Assembly: GCF_963662255.1 (NCBI RefSeq)
Contig: NW_026912178.1
Coordinates: forward strand, 248,001-312,000
Direction of reading: 5' to 3'
DNA from: Cinclus cinclus
Taxonomy: Eukaryota > Chordata > Aves > Passeriformes > Cinclidae
DNA length: 64,000 bases
The translations under genes and the position numbers were made by a program. The notes beneath the pieces are model-generated. The model saw only the letters and a list, made by a program, of their open reading frames with translations, did no database searches and was not told the DNA's origin. Shown here one piece after another: positions 1-11,300 of the stretch. The stretch's first letter is position 1. Each line of letters starts with the position of its first letter.

Positions 1-7
1 TGGAATG
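1..7. repeat. Tail of a preceding B half
   Basis: The bases TGGAATG are the last seven of a B half, so the array began before the window. Confidence 0.9.
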
Positions 8-446
8 CATTGTGACACAACAGGGTTTAAGAGAAGCAAGGAACCATTGTGACCCAAGGGAGGCTAACAATCTAATGATCCATTGTGACACCAGGGGTTG
101 TAATAGGGCCAGGGATGAATTGTGAAAGCATGGAGCCCAAGAAAAACATGGAAACATTTTGACACCATAGAGGCCAAGACTCAAATGATTCATTGTAACA
201 CCAAGTGGCTTAAAGGGCATGAGATGCATCGTGACACCACAGAGGTTAAGAGAAGCAAGGAACCATTGTGACCCAATGCAGGCTAACTATCTAAGATTCC
301 CTTTTGACACCAAGGCGCGCAAAAGGACCACGGATGAACTGTGACGGCATGGGGACCTATAGAATCAAGGATTTATTATGACACCATGGAGGCCAAGAAT
401 CAAATGATTCATTGTGACATCAAGTAGCCTAAAAGGGCTTGGAATG
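8..446. repeat. 439-bp unit with one-base deletion
   Basis: The first unit starts with the ACAACAGGGTTT form of motif 1. At 208-217 it reads GGCTTAAAGGG where other copies have GGCCTAAAAGGG, a one-base loss plus a change. It also carries GCATGAGATGCATCG, CAAGGCGCGC, ATTTATTATG, CCATGGAGG in half B and AGTAGCC, making it one of the more diverged units. Confidence 0.9.
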
Positions 447-483
447 CATTGTGACACCACAGAGGTTAAGAGAAGCAAGGAAC
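447..483. repeat. Motif 1 of half A (37 bp)
   Basis: Starts CATTGTGACACCACAG and continues GTTAAGAGAAGCAAGGAAC. Variable sites across the array are CACAGAGG versus CACAGGGG, and ACAACAGGGTTT in a recurrent variant (for example 5287, 8365, 9685, 17604, 29483, 44003). A GCAGGGAAC form marks certain copies. Confidence 0.95.
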
Positions 484-519
484 CATTGTGACCCAATGGA
501 GGCTAACAATCTAATGATC
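484..519. repeat. Motif 2 of half A (36 bp)
   Basis: Starts CATTGTGACCCAA, followed by GGGAGG or TGGAGG, then CTAACAATCTAATGATC. Marked units carry GAGTCTAAC here, and one cassette has CTAATAATC. Half B's counterpart reads AATGCAGG at the variable site. Confidence 0.95.
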
Positions 520-556
520 CATTGTGACACCAGGGGTTGTAATAGGGCCAGGGATG
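520..556. repeat. Motif 3 of half A (37 bp)
   Basis: Starts CATTGTGACACCAGGGG and contains GTAATAGGGCCAGGGATG. It is the most G-rich motif of half A. In 21 copies its start reads AATGCGAAAC, which defines the marked units. Confidence 0.95.
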
Positions 557-593
557 AATTGTGAAAGCATGGGGCCCAAGAAAAACATGGAAA
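557..593. repeat. Motif 4 of half A (37 bp)
   Basis: Starts AATTGTGAAAGCATGGGG. The site GGGGCCC versus GGAGCCC varies among copies; the GGAGCCC form goes with CATTTTGAC in the next motif in every copy I checked. A single copy at about 24329 reads GGGGACC. Confidence 0.95.
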
Positions 594-629
594 CATTATG
601 ACACCATAGAGGCCAAGACTCAAATGATT
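594..629. repeat. Motif 5 of half A (36 bp)
   Basis: Starts CATTATGACACCATAGAGG and ends CAAATGATT. The fifth base takes three states, CATTATG, CATTTTG and CATTCTG, which are the most useful markers of copy type in half A. A rare AACACTC form occurs near 25252 and 55170. Confidence 0.95.
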
Positions 630-666
630 CATTGTAACACCAAGTGGCCTAAAAGGGCATGGGATG
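630..666. repeat. Motif 6 of half A (37 bp)
   Basis: Starts CATTGTAACACCAAGTGG, then CCTAAAAGGGCATGGGATG. Variants are AAAAGTGCATGG in most marked units, GCATGAGATGCATCG in a recurrent cassette, and loss of one G at 54331 and 56530. It is the site of the two out-of-register joins at about 58.07 and 59.17 kb, where a B half ends like this motif. Confidence 0.95.
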
Positions 667-886
667 CATTGTGACACCACAGAGGTTAAGAGAAGCAAGG
701 AACCATTGTGACCCAATGCAGGCTAACTATCTAAGATTCCCTTCTGACACCAGGGGGCGCAAAAGGACCACGGATGAACTGTGACAGCATGGGGACCTAT
801 AGAAGCAAGGATCTATTATGACACCATGAAGGCCAAGAATCAAATGATTCATTGTGACATCAAGTGGCCTAAAAGGGCTTGGAATG
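667..886. repeat. Exemplar half B (220 bp)
   Basis: Half B aligns to half A motif by motif without gaps, with about 33 differences in 220 positions by hand count. It is recognised by CCCAATGCAGGCTAAC in the second motif, CCAGGGGGCGCAAAAGG in the third, GGGGACCTATAGAA in the fourth and GTGACATCAAG in the sixth, and normally ends in GCTTGGAATG. Motifs lie at 667-703, 704-739, 740-776, 777-813, 814-849 and 850-886. Its first motif has either GTTAC or GTGAC, the former giving a minus-strand TAA. Confidence 0.97.
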
Positions 887-3800
887 CATTGTGACACCAC
901 AGGGGTTAAGAGAAGCAAGGAACCATTGTGACCCAAGGGAGGCTAACAATCTAATGATCCATTGTGACACCAGGGGTTGTAATAGGGCCAGGGATGAATT
1001 GTGAAAGCATGGAGCCCAAGAAAAACATGGAAACATTTTGACACCATAGAGGCCAAGACTCAAATGATTCATTGTAACACCAAGTGGCCTAAAAGGGCAT
1101 GGGATGCATTGTTACACCACAGAGGTTAAGAGAAGCAAGGAACCATTGTGACCCAATGCAGGCTAACTATCTAAGATTCCCTTCTGACACCAGGGGGCGC
1201 AAAAGGACCACGGATGAACTGTGACAGCATGGGGACCTATAGAATCAAGGATCTATTATGACACCATGAAGGCCAAGAATCAAATGATTCATTGTGACAT
1301 CAAGTGGCCTAAAAGGGCTTGGAATGCATTGTGAAACCACAGAGGTTAAGAGAAGCAAGGAACCATTGTGACCCAAGGGAGGCTAACAATCTAATGATCC
1401 ATTGTGACACCAGGGGTTGTAATAGGGCCAGGGATGAATTGTGAAAGCATGGGGCCCAAGAAAAACATGGAAACATTATGACACCATAGAGGCCAAGACT
1501 CAAATGATTCATTGTAACACCAAGTGGCCTAAAAGTGCATGGGATGCATTGTTACACCACAGAGGTTAAGAGAAGCAAGGAACCATTGTGACCCAATGCA
1601 GGCTAACTATCTAAGATTCCCTTTTGACACCAGGGGGCGCAAAAGGACCACGGATGAACTGTGACGGCATGGGGACCTATAGAAGCAAGGATCTATTATG
1701 ACACCATGAAGGCCAAGAATCAAATGATTCATTGTGACATCAAGTGGCCTAAAAGGGCTTGGAATGCATTGTGACACCACAGAGGTTAAGAGAAGCAGGG
1801 AACCATTGTGACCCAAGGGAGGCTAACAATCTAATGATCCATTGTGACACCAGGGGTTGTAATAGGGCCAGGGATGAATTGTGAAAGCATGGGGCCCAAG
1901 AAAAACATGGAAACATTATGACACCATAGAGGCCAAGACTCAAATGATTCATTGTAACACCAAGTGGCCTAAAAGGGCATGGGATGCATTGTGACACCAC
2001 AGAGGTTAAGAGAAGCAAGGAACCATTGTGACCCAATGCAGGCTAACTATCTAAGATTCCCTTCTGACACAAGGGGGCGCAAAAGGACCACGGATGAACT
2101 GTGACAGCATGGGGACCTATAGAATCAAGGATCTATTATGACACCATGAAGGCCAAGAATCAAATGATTCATTGTGACATCAAGTGGCCTAAAAGGGCTT
2201 GGAATGCATTGTGACACCACAGAGGTTAAGAGAAGCAAGGAACCATTGTGACCCAAGGGAGTCTAACAATCTAATGATCCAATGCGAAACCAGGGGTTGT
2301 AATAGGGCCAGGGATGAATTGTGAAAGCATGGGGCCCAAGAAAAACATGGAAACATTCTGACACCATAGAGGCCAAGACTCAAATGATTCATTGTAACAC
2401 CAAGTGGCCTAAAAGTGCATGGGATGCATTGTGACAGCACAGAGGTTAAGAGAAGCAAGGCACCATTGTGACCCAATGCAGGCTAACAATCTAAGAATCC
2501 CTTTTGACATCGGGGGGCGCAAAAGGACCACGGATGAACTGTGACAGGATGGGGACCTATAGAAGCAAGGATCTATTATGACACCATGAAGGCCAAGAAT
2601 CAAATGATTCATTGTGACATCAAGTGGCCTAAAAGGGCTTGGAATGCATTGTGACACCACAGAGGTTAAGAGAAGCAAGGAACCATTGTGACCCAAGGGA
2701 GGCTAACAATCTAATGATCCATTGTGACACCAGGGATTGTAATAGGGCCAGGGATGAATTGTGAAAGCATGGAGCCCAAGAAAAACATGGAAACATTTTG
2801 ACACCATAGAGGCCAAGACTCAAATGATTCATTGTAACACCAAGTGGCCTAAAAGGGCATGGGATGCATTGTTACACCACAGAGGTTAAGAGAAGCAAGG
2901 AACCATTGTGACCCAATGCAGGCTAACTATCTAAGAATCCCTTCTGACACCAGGGGGCGCAAAAGGACCACGGATGAACTGTGACAGCATGGGGACCTAT
3001 AGAATCAAGGATTTATTATGACACCATGAAGGCCAAGAATCAAATGATTCATTGTGACATCAAGTAGCCTAAAAGGGCTTGGAATGCATTGTGACACCAC
3101 AGAGGTTAAGAGAAGCAAGGAACCATTGTGACCCAATGGAGGCTAACAATCTAATGATCCATTGTGACACCAGGGGTTGTAATAGGGCCAGGGATGAATT
3201 GTGAAAGCATGGGGCCCAAGAAAAACATGGAAACATTATGACACCATAGAGGCCAAGACTCAAATGATTCATTGTAACACCAAGTGGCCTAAAAGGGCAT
3301 GGGATGCATTGTGACACCACAGAGGTTAAGAGAAGCAAGGAACCATTGTGACCCAATGCAGGCTAACTATCTAAGATTCCCTTCTGACACCAGGGGGCGC
3401 AAAAGGACCACGGATGAACTGTGACAGCATGGGGACCTATAGAAGCAAGGATCTATTATGACACCATGAAGGCCAAGAATCAAATGATTCATTGTGACAT
3501 CAAGTGGCCTAAAAGGGCTTGGAATGCATTGTGACACCACAGGGGTTAAGAGAAGCAAGGAACCATTGTGACCCAAGGGAGGCTAACAATCTAATGATCC
3601 ATTGTGACACCAGGGGTTGTAATAGGGCCAGGGATGAATTGTGAAAGCATGGAGCCCAAGAAAAACATGGAAACATTTTGACACCATAGAGGCCAAGACT
3701 CAAATGATTCATTGTAACACCAAGTGGCCTAAAAGGGCATGGGATGCATTGTTACACCACAGAGGTTAAGAGAAGCAAGGAACCATTGTGACCCAATGCA

Positions 3801-4846
3801 GGCTAACTATCTAAGATTCCCTTCTGACACCAGGGGGCGCAAAAGGACCACGGATGAACTGTGACAGCATGGGGACCTATAGAATCAAGGATCTATTATG
3901 ACACCATGAAGGCCAAGAATCAAATGATTCATTGTGACATCAAGTGGCCTAAAAGGGCTTGGAATGCATTGTGACACCACAGAGGTTAAGAGAAGCAAGG
4001 AACCATTGTGACCCAAGGGAGGCTAACAATCTAATGATCCATTGTGACACCAGGGGTTGTAATAGGGCCAGGGATGAATTGTGAAAGCATGGGGCCCAAG
4101 AAAAACATGGAAACATTATGACACCATAGAGGCCAAGACTCAAATGATTCATTGTAACACCAAGTGGCCTAAAAGGGCATGGGATGCATTGTTACACCAC
4201 AGAGGTTAAGAGAAGCAAGGAACCATTGTGACCCAATGCAGGCTAACTATCTAAGATTCCCTTTTGACACCAGGGGGCGCAAAAGGACCACGGATGAACT
4301 GTGACAGCATGGGGACCTATAGAATCAAGGATCTATTATGACACCATGAAGGCCAAGAATCAAATGATTCATTGTGACATCAAGTGGCCTAAAAGGGCTT
4401 GGAATGCATTGTGACACCACAGAGGTTAAGAGAAGCAAGGAACCATTGTGACCCAAGGGAGGCTAACAATCTAATGATCCATTGTGACACCAGGGGTTGT
4501 AATAGGGCCAGGGATGAATTGTGAAAGCATGGGGCCCAAGAAAAACATGGAAACATTATGACACCATAGAGGCCAAGACTCAAATGATTCATTGTAACAC
4601 CAAGTGGCCTAAAAGGGCATGGGATGCATTGTGAAACCACAGGGGTTAAGAGAAGCAAGGAACCATTGCGACCCAATGCAGGCTAACAATCTAAGAATCC
4701 CTTTTGACACCAGGGGGCGCAAAAGGACCACGGATGAACTGTGACAGCATGGGGACCTATAGAAGCAAGGATCTATTATGACACCATGAAGGCCAAGAAT
4801 CAAATGATTCATTGTGACATCAAGTGGCCTAAAAGGGCTTGGAATG

Positions 4847-5286
4847 CATTGTGACACCACAGAGGTTAAGAGAAGCAAGGAACCATTGTGACCCAAGGGA
4901 GTCTAACAATCTAATGATCCAATGCGAAACCAGGGGTTGTAATAGGGCCAGGGATGAATTGTGAAAGCATGGGGCCCAAGAAAAACATGGAAACATTCTG
5001 ACACCATAGAGGCCAAGACTCAAATGATTCATTGTAACACCAAGTGGCCTAAAAGTGCATGGGATGCATTGTGACAGCACAGAGGTTAAGAGAAGCAAGG
5101 CACCATTGTGACCCAATGCAGGCTAACAATCTAAGAATCCCTTTTGACATCAGGGGGCGCAAAAGGACCACGGATGAACTGTGACAGGATGGGGACCTAT
5201 AGAAGCAAGGATCTATTATGACACCATGAAGGCCAAGAATCAAATGATTCATTGTGACATCAAGTGGCCTAAAAGGGCTTGGAATG
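4847..5286. repeat. Exemplar marked unit (AATGCGAAAC type)
   Basis: This unit type combines linked changes: GAGTCTAAC in motif 2, AATGCGAAAC at the start of motif 3, CATTCTG in motif 5, AAAAGTGCATGG in motif 6, then GACAGCACAG and GCAAGGCACC in the following B half, with CTTTTGACATC and GACAGGATGG. The AATGCGAAAC marker lies at 2281, 4921, 6681, 8000, 9319, 12839, 17238, 18998, 21637, 24277, 24717, 33517, 36157, 38357, 40997, 47157, 48917, 52437, 55516, 58375 and 59475. Several copies carry only part of the set. Confidence 0.92.
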
Positions 5287-6606
5287 CATTGTGACACAAC
5301 AGGGTTTAAGAGAAGCAAGGAACCATTGTGACCCAAGGGAGGCTAACAATCTAATGATCCATTGTGACACCAGGGGTTGTAATAGGGCCAGGGATGAATT
5401 GTGAAAGCATGGAGCCCAAGAAAAACATGGAAACATTTTGACACCATAGAGGCCAAGACTCAAATGATTCATTGTAACACCAAGTGGCCTAAAAGGGCAT
5501 GGGATGCATTGTTACACCACAGAGGTTAAGAGAAGCAAGGAACCAGTGTGACCCAATGCAGGCTAACTATCTAAGAATCCCTTCTGACACCAGGGGGCGC
5601 AAAAGGACCACGGATGAACTGTGACAGCATGGGGACCTATAGAAGCAAGGATCTATTATGACACCATGAAGGCCAAGAATCAAATGATTCATTGTGACAT
5701 CAAGTGGCCTAAAAGGGCTTGGAATGCATTGTGACACCACAGGGGTTAAGAGAAGCAAGGAACCATTGTGACCCAAGGGAGGCTAACAATCTAATGATCC
5801 ATTGTGACACCAGGGGTTGTAATAGGGCCAGGGATGAATTGTGAAAGCATGGAGCCCAAGAAAAACATGGAAACATTTTGACACCATAGAGGCCAAGACT
5901 CAAATGATTCATTGTAACACCAAGTGGCCTAAAAGGGCATGGGATGCATTGTTACACCACAGAGGTTAAGAGAAGCAAGGAACCATTGTGACCCAATGCA
6001 GGCTAACTATCTAAGATTCCCTTCTGACACCAGGGGGCGCAAAAGGACCACGGATGAACTGTGACAGCATGGGGACCTATAGAATCAAGGATCTATTATG
6101 ACACCATGAAGGCCAAGAATCAAATGATTCATTGTGACATCAAGTGGCCTAAAAGGGCTTGGAATGCATTGTGACACCACAGAGGTTAAGAGAAGCAAGG
6201 AACCATTGTGACCCAAGGGAGGCTAACAATCTAATGATCCATTGTGACACCAGGGGTTGTAATAGGGCCAGGGATGAATTGTGAAAGCATGGGGCCCAAG
6301 AAAAACATGGAAACATTATGACACCATAGAGGCCAAGACTCAAATGATTCATTGTAACACCAAGTGGCCTAAAAGGGCATGGGATGCATTGTGAAACCAC
6401 AGGGGTTAAGAGAAGCAAGGAACCATTGCGACCCAATGCAGGCTAACAATCTAAGAATCCCTTTTGACACCAGGGGGCGCAAAAGGACCACGGATGAACT
6501 GTGACAGCATGGGGACCTATAGAAGCAAGGATCTATTATGACACCATGAAGGCCAAGAATCAAATGATTCATTGTGACATCAAGTGGCCTAAAAGGGCTT
6601 GGAATG

Positions 6607-7045
6607 CATTGTGACACCACAGAGGTTAAGAGAAGCAAGGAACCATTGTGACCCAAGGGAGTCTAACAATCTAATGATCCAATGCGAAACCAGGGGTTGT
6701 AATAGGGCCAGGGATGAATTGTGAAAGCATGGGGCCCAAGAAAAACATGGAAACATTCTGACACCATAGAGGCCAAGACTCAAATGATTCATTGTAACAC
6801 CAAGTGGCCTAAAAGTGCATGGGATGCATTGTGACAGCCAGAGGTAAAGAGAAGCAAGGCACCATTGTGACCCAATGCAGGCTAACAATCTAAGAATCCC
6901 TTTTGACATCAGGGGGCGCAAAAGGACCACGGATGAACTGTGACAGGATGGGGACCTATAGAAGCAAGGATCTATTATGACACCATGAAGGCCAAGAATC
7001 AAATGATTCATTGTGACATCAAGTGGCCTAAAAGGGCTTGGAATG
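6607..7045. repeat. 439-bp marked unit with one-base deletion
   Basis: A marked unit (AATGCGAAAC at 6681). The first motif of its B half reads GACAGCCAGAGGTAAAG at 6833-6849 where related copies have GACAGCACAGAGGTTAAG: one base is lost and one T is A. The loss joins two minus-strand frames into a 168-codon open frame, which I regard as accidental. Confidence 0.9.
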
Positions 7046-7925
7046 CATTGTGACACCACAGAGGTTAAGAGAAGCAAGGAACCATTGTGACCCAAGGGAG
7101 GCTAACAATCTAATGATCCATTGTGACACCAGGGGTTGTAATAGGGCCAGGGATGAATTGTGAAAGCATGGAGCCCAAGAAAAACATGGAAACATTTTGA
7201 CACCATAGAGGCCAAGACTCAAATGATTCATTGTAACACCAAGTGGCCTAAAAGGGCATGGGATGCATTGTTACACCACAGAGGTTAAGAGAAGCAAGGA
7301 ACCAGTGTGACCCAATGCAGGCTAACTATCTAAGAATCCCTTCTGACACCAGGGGGCGCAAAAGGACCACGGATGAACTGTGACAGCATGGGGACCTATA
7401 GAAGCAAGGATCTATTATGACACCATGAAGGCCAAGAATCAAATGATTCATTGTGACATCAAGTGGCCTAAAAGGGCTTGGAATGCATTGTGACACCACA
7501 GGGGTTAAGAGAAGCAAGGAACCATTGTGACCCAAGGGAGGCTAACAATCTAATGATCCATTGTGACACCAGGGGTTGTAATAGGGCCAGGGATGAATTG
7601 TGAAAGCATGGGGCCCAAGAAAAACATGGAAACATTCTGACACCATAGAGGCCAAGACTCAAATGATTCATTGTAACACCAAGTGGCCTAAAAGGGCATG
7701 GGATGCATTGTGAAACCACAGGGGTTAAGAGAAGCAAGGAACCATTGTGACCCAATGCAGGCTAACAATCTAAGAATCCCTTTTGACACCAGGGGGCGCA
7801 AAAGGACCACGGATGAACTGTGACAGCATGGGGACCTATAGAAGCAAGGATCTATTATGACACCATGAAGGCCAAGAATCAAATGATTCATTGTGACATC
7901 AAGTGGCCTAAAAGGGCTTGGAATG
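7046..7925. repeat. Two in-register units (R-like and S/P hybrid)
   Basis: The unit at 7046 carries the GGAGCCC/CATTTTG state and CCAGTGTG at about 7303, a marker shared with 5544, 9943 and 11263. The unit at 7486 opens like the S type (CACAGGGG) and then has GGGGCCC with CATTCTG and a P-like B half (GTGAAACCACAGGGG), so it looks like a recombinant. Confidence 0.85.
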
Positions 7926-8364
7926 CATTGTGACACCACAGAGGTTAAGAGAAGCAAGGAACCATTGTGACCCAAGGGAGTCTAACAATCTAATGATCCA
8001 ATGCGAAACCAGGGGTTGTAATAGGGCCAGGGATGAATTGTGAAAGCATGGGGCCCAAGAAAAACATGGAAACATTCTGACACCATAGAGGCCAAGACTC
8101 AAATGATTCATTGTAACACCAAGTGGCCTAAAAGTGCATGGGATGCATTGTGACAGCCAGAGGTAAAGAGAAGCAAGGCACCATTGTGACCCAATGCAGG
8201 CTAACAATCTAAGAATCCCTTTTGACATCAGGGGGCGCAAAAGGACCACGGATGAACTGTGACAGGATGGGGACCTATAGAAGCAAGGATCTATTATGAC
8301 ACCATGAAGGCCAAGAATCAAATGATTCATTGTGACATCAAGTGGCCTAAAAGGGCTTGGAATG
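7926..8364. repeat. 439-bp marked unit with one-base deletion
   Basis: Marked unit (AATGCGAAAC at 8000) with the same deletion form GACAGCCAGAGGTAAAG at 8152-8168 as the unit at 6607, three units upstream. Sharing both the base loss and the adjacent T-to-A change means the form spread by copying rather than arising twice. Confidence 0.9.
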
Positions 8365-11300
8365 CATTGTGACACAACAGGGTTTAAGAGAAGCAAGGAA
8401 CCATTGTGACCCAAGGGAGGCTAACAATCTAATGATCCATTGTGACACCAGGGGTTGTAATAGGGCCAGGGATGAATTGTGAAAGCATGGAGCCCAAGAA
8501 AAACATGGAAACATTTTGACACCATAGAGGCCAAGACTCAAATGATTCATTGTAACACCAAGTGGCCTAAAAGGGCATGGGATGCATTGTTACACCACAG
8601 AGGTTAAGAGAAGCAAGGAACCATTGTGACCCAATGCAGGCTAACTATCTAAGAATCCCTTCTGACACCAGGGGGCGCAAAAGGACCACGGATGAACTGT
8701 GACAGCATGGGGACCTATAGAAGCAAGGATCTATTATGACACCATGAAGGCCAAGAATCAAATGATTCATTGTGACATCAAGTGGCCTAAAAGGGCTTGG
8801 AATGCATTGTGACACCACAGGGGTTAAGAGAAGCAAGGAACCATTGTGACCCAAGGGAGGCTAACAATCTAATGATCCATTGTGACACCAGGGGTTGTAA
8901 TAGGGCCAGGGATGAATTGTGAAAGCATGGGGCCCAAGAAAAACATGGAAACATTATGACACCATAGAGGCCAAGACTCAAATGATTCATTGTAACACCA
9001 AGTGGCCTAAAAGGGCATGGGATGCATTGTGAAACCACAGGGGTTAAGAGAAGCAAGGAACCATTGCGACCCAATGCAGGCTAACAATCTAAGAATCCCT
9101 TTTGACACCAGGGGGCGCAAAAGGACCACGGATGAACTGTGACAGCATGGGGACCTATAGAAGCAAGGATCTATTATGACACCATGAAGGCCAAGAATCA
9201 AATGATTCATTGTGACATCAAGTGGCCTAAAAGGGCTTGGAATGCATTGTGACACCACAGAGGTTAAGAGAAGCAAGGAACCATTGTGACCCAAGGGAGT
9301 CTAACAATCTAATGATCCAATGCGAAACCAGGGGTTGTAATAGGGCCAGGGATGAATTGTGAAAGCATGGGGCCCAAGAAAAACATGGAAACATTCTGAC
9401 ACCATAGAGGCCAAGACTCAAATGATTCATTGTAACACCAAGTGGCCTAAAAGTGCATGGGATGCATTGTGACAGCACAGAGGTTAAGAGAAGCAAGGCA
9501 CCATTGTGACCCAATGCAGGCTAACAATCTAAGAATCCCTTTTGACATCAGGGGGCGCAAAAGGACCACGGATGAACTGTGACAGGATGGGGACCTATAG
9601 AAGCAAGGATCTATTATGACACCATGAAGGCCAAGAATCAAATGATTCATTGTGACATCAAGTGGCCTAAAAGGGCTTGGAATGCATTGTGACACAACAG
9701 GGTTTAAGAGAAGCAAGGAACCATTGTGACCCAAGGGAGGCTAACAATCTAATGATCCATTGTGACACCAGGGGTTGTAATAGGGCCAGGGATGAATTGT
9801 GAAAGCATGGAGCCCAAGAAAAACATGGAAACATTTTGACACCATAGAGGCCAAGACTCAAATGATTCATTGTAACACCAAGTGGCCTAAAAGGGCATGG
9901 GATGCATTGTTACACCACAGAGGTTAAGAGAAGCAAGGAACCAGTGTGACCCAATGCAGGCTAACTATCTAAGAATCCCTTCTGACACCAGGGGGCGCAA
10001 AAGGACCACGGATGAACTGTGACAGCATGGGGACCTATAGAAGCAAGGATCTATTATGACACCATGAAGGCCAAGAATCAAATGATTCATTGTGACATCA
10101 AGTGGCCTAAAAGGGCTTGGAATGCATTGTGACACCACAGGGGTTAAGAGAAGCAAGGAACCATTGTGACCCAAGGGAGGCTAACAATCTAATGATCCAT
10201 TGTGACACCAGGGGTTGTAATAGGGCCAGGGATGAATTGTGAAAGCATGGAGCCCAAGAAAAACATGGAAACATTTTGACACCATAGAGGCCAAGACTCA
10301 AATGATTCATTGTAACACCAAGTGGCCTAAAAGGGCATGGGATGCATTGTTACACCACAGAGGTTAAGAGAAGCAAGGAACCATTGTGACCCAATGCAGG
10401 CTAACTATCTAAGATTCCCTTCTGACACCAGGGGGCGCAAAAGGACCACGGATGAACTGTGACAGCATGGGGACCTATAGAATCAAGGATCTATTATGAC
10501 ACCATGAAGGCCAAGAATCAAATGATTCATTGTGACATCAAGTGGCCTAAAAGGGCTTGGAATGCATTGTGACACCACAGAGGTTAAGAGAAGCAAGGAA
10601 CCATTGTGACCCAAGGGAGGCTAACAATCTAATGATCCATTGTGACACCAGGGGTTGTAATAGGGCCAGGGATGAATTGTGAAAGCATGGGGCCCAAGAA
10701 AAACATGGAAACATTATGACACCATAGAGGCCAAGACTCAAATGATTCATTGTAACACCAAGTGGCCTAAAAGGGCATGGGATGCATTGTGAAACCACAG
10801 GGGTTAAGAGAAGCAAGGAACCATTGCGACCCAATGCAGGCTAACAATCTAAGAATCCCTTTTGACACCAGGGGGCGCAAAAGGACCACGGATGAACTGT
10901 GACAGCATGGGGACCTATAGAAGCAAGGATCTATTATGACACCATGAAGGCCAAGAATCAAATGATTCATTGTGACATCAAGTGGCCTAAAAGGGCTTGG
11001 AATGCATTGTGACACCACAGAGGTTAAGAGAAGCAAGGAACCATTGTGACCCAAGGGAGGCTAACAATCTAATGATCCATTGTGACACCAGGGGTTGTAA
11101 TAGGGCCAGGGATGAATTGTGAAAGCATGGAGCCCAAGAAAAACATGGAAACATTTTGACACCATAGAGGCCAAGACTCAAATGATTCATTGTAACACCA
11201 AGTGGCCTAAAAGGGCATGGGATGCATTGTTACACCACAGAGGTTAAGAGAAGCAAGGAACCAGTGTGACCCAATGCAGGCTAACTATCTAAGAATCCCT

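Larger units (their letters stand above)
447..556. repeat. First 110-bp block of half A (three motifs)
   Basis: Motifs 1-3 with lengths 37, 36 and 37. Compared with the second block, motif 2 matches motif 5 at about 26 of 36 positions and motif 3 matches motif 6 at about 28 of 37. Motifs 1 and 4 match at about 24 of 37. The repeated length pattern plus these matches point to a 110-bp intermediate stage; the motif 1-4 match alone would not show it. Confidence 0.8.
447..666. repeat. Exemplar half A (220 bp)
   Basis: Half A is recognised by ACCCAAGGGAGGCTAACAAT in its second motif (this exemplar has AATGG in place of AAGGG), by CAGGGGTTGTAATAGGG in the third, by GAAAGCATGG in the fourth, and by GTAACACCAAG in the sixth. 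It usually ends in GCATGGGATG. It contains no CpG in its commonest form. Its two 110-bp blocks (447-556 and 557-666) share the 37-36-37 length pattern. Confidence 0.97.
557..666. repeat. Second 110-bp block of half A (three motifs)
   Basis: Motifs 4-6 with lengths 37, 36 and 37. Motif 4 is the most diverged of the six: it starts AATTGTGAAAGCA instead of CATTGTGACACCA. The join of motifs 5 and 6 contains AATGATTCATT, a perfect palindrome around a central T. The matching join in the first block reads AATGATCCATT. Confidence 0.8.
447..886. repeat. Exemplar 440-bp unit (A half + B half)
   Basis: A typical full unit, used here as the reference. It holds twelve motifs of lengths 37, 36, 37, 37, 36, 37 given twice. 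Half A is 447-666 and half B is 667-886. Both halves contain ATGCAT at the end of the sixth motif, so the hexamer recurs every 220 bp. GGGCCC occurs in half A only, and only in copies with the GGGG state of the fourth motif. Confidence 0.97.
447..6606. repeat. Run of 14 in-register 440-bp units
   Basis: Strict A-B alternation without indels. Units at 2207 and 4847 carry the marked AATGCGAAAC form. Positions 390-1334 match 3030-3974, six units away, with no difference found. From 4407 a four-unit order (P, Q, R, S) begins. Confidence 0.95.
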
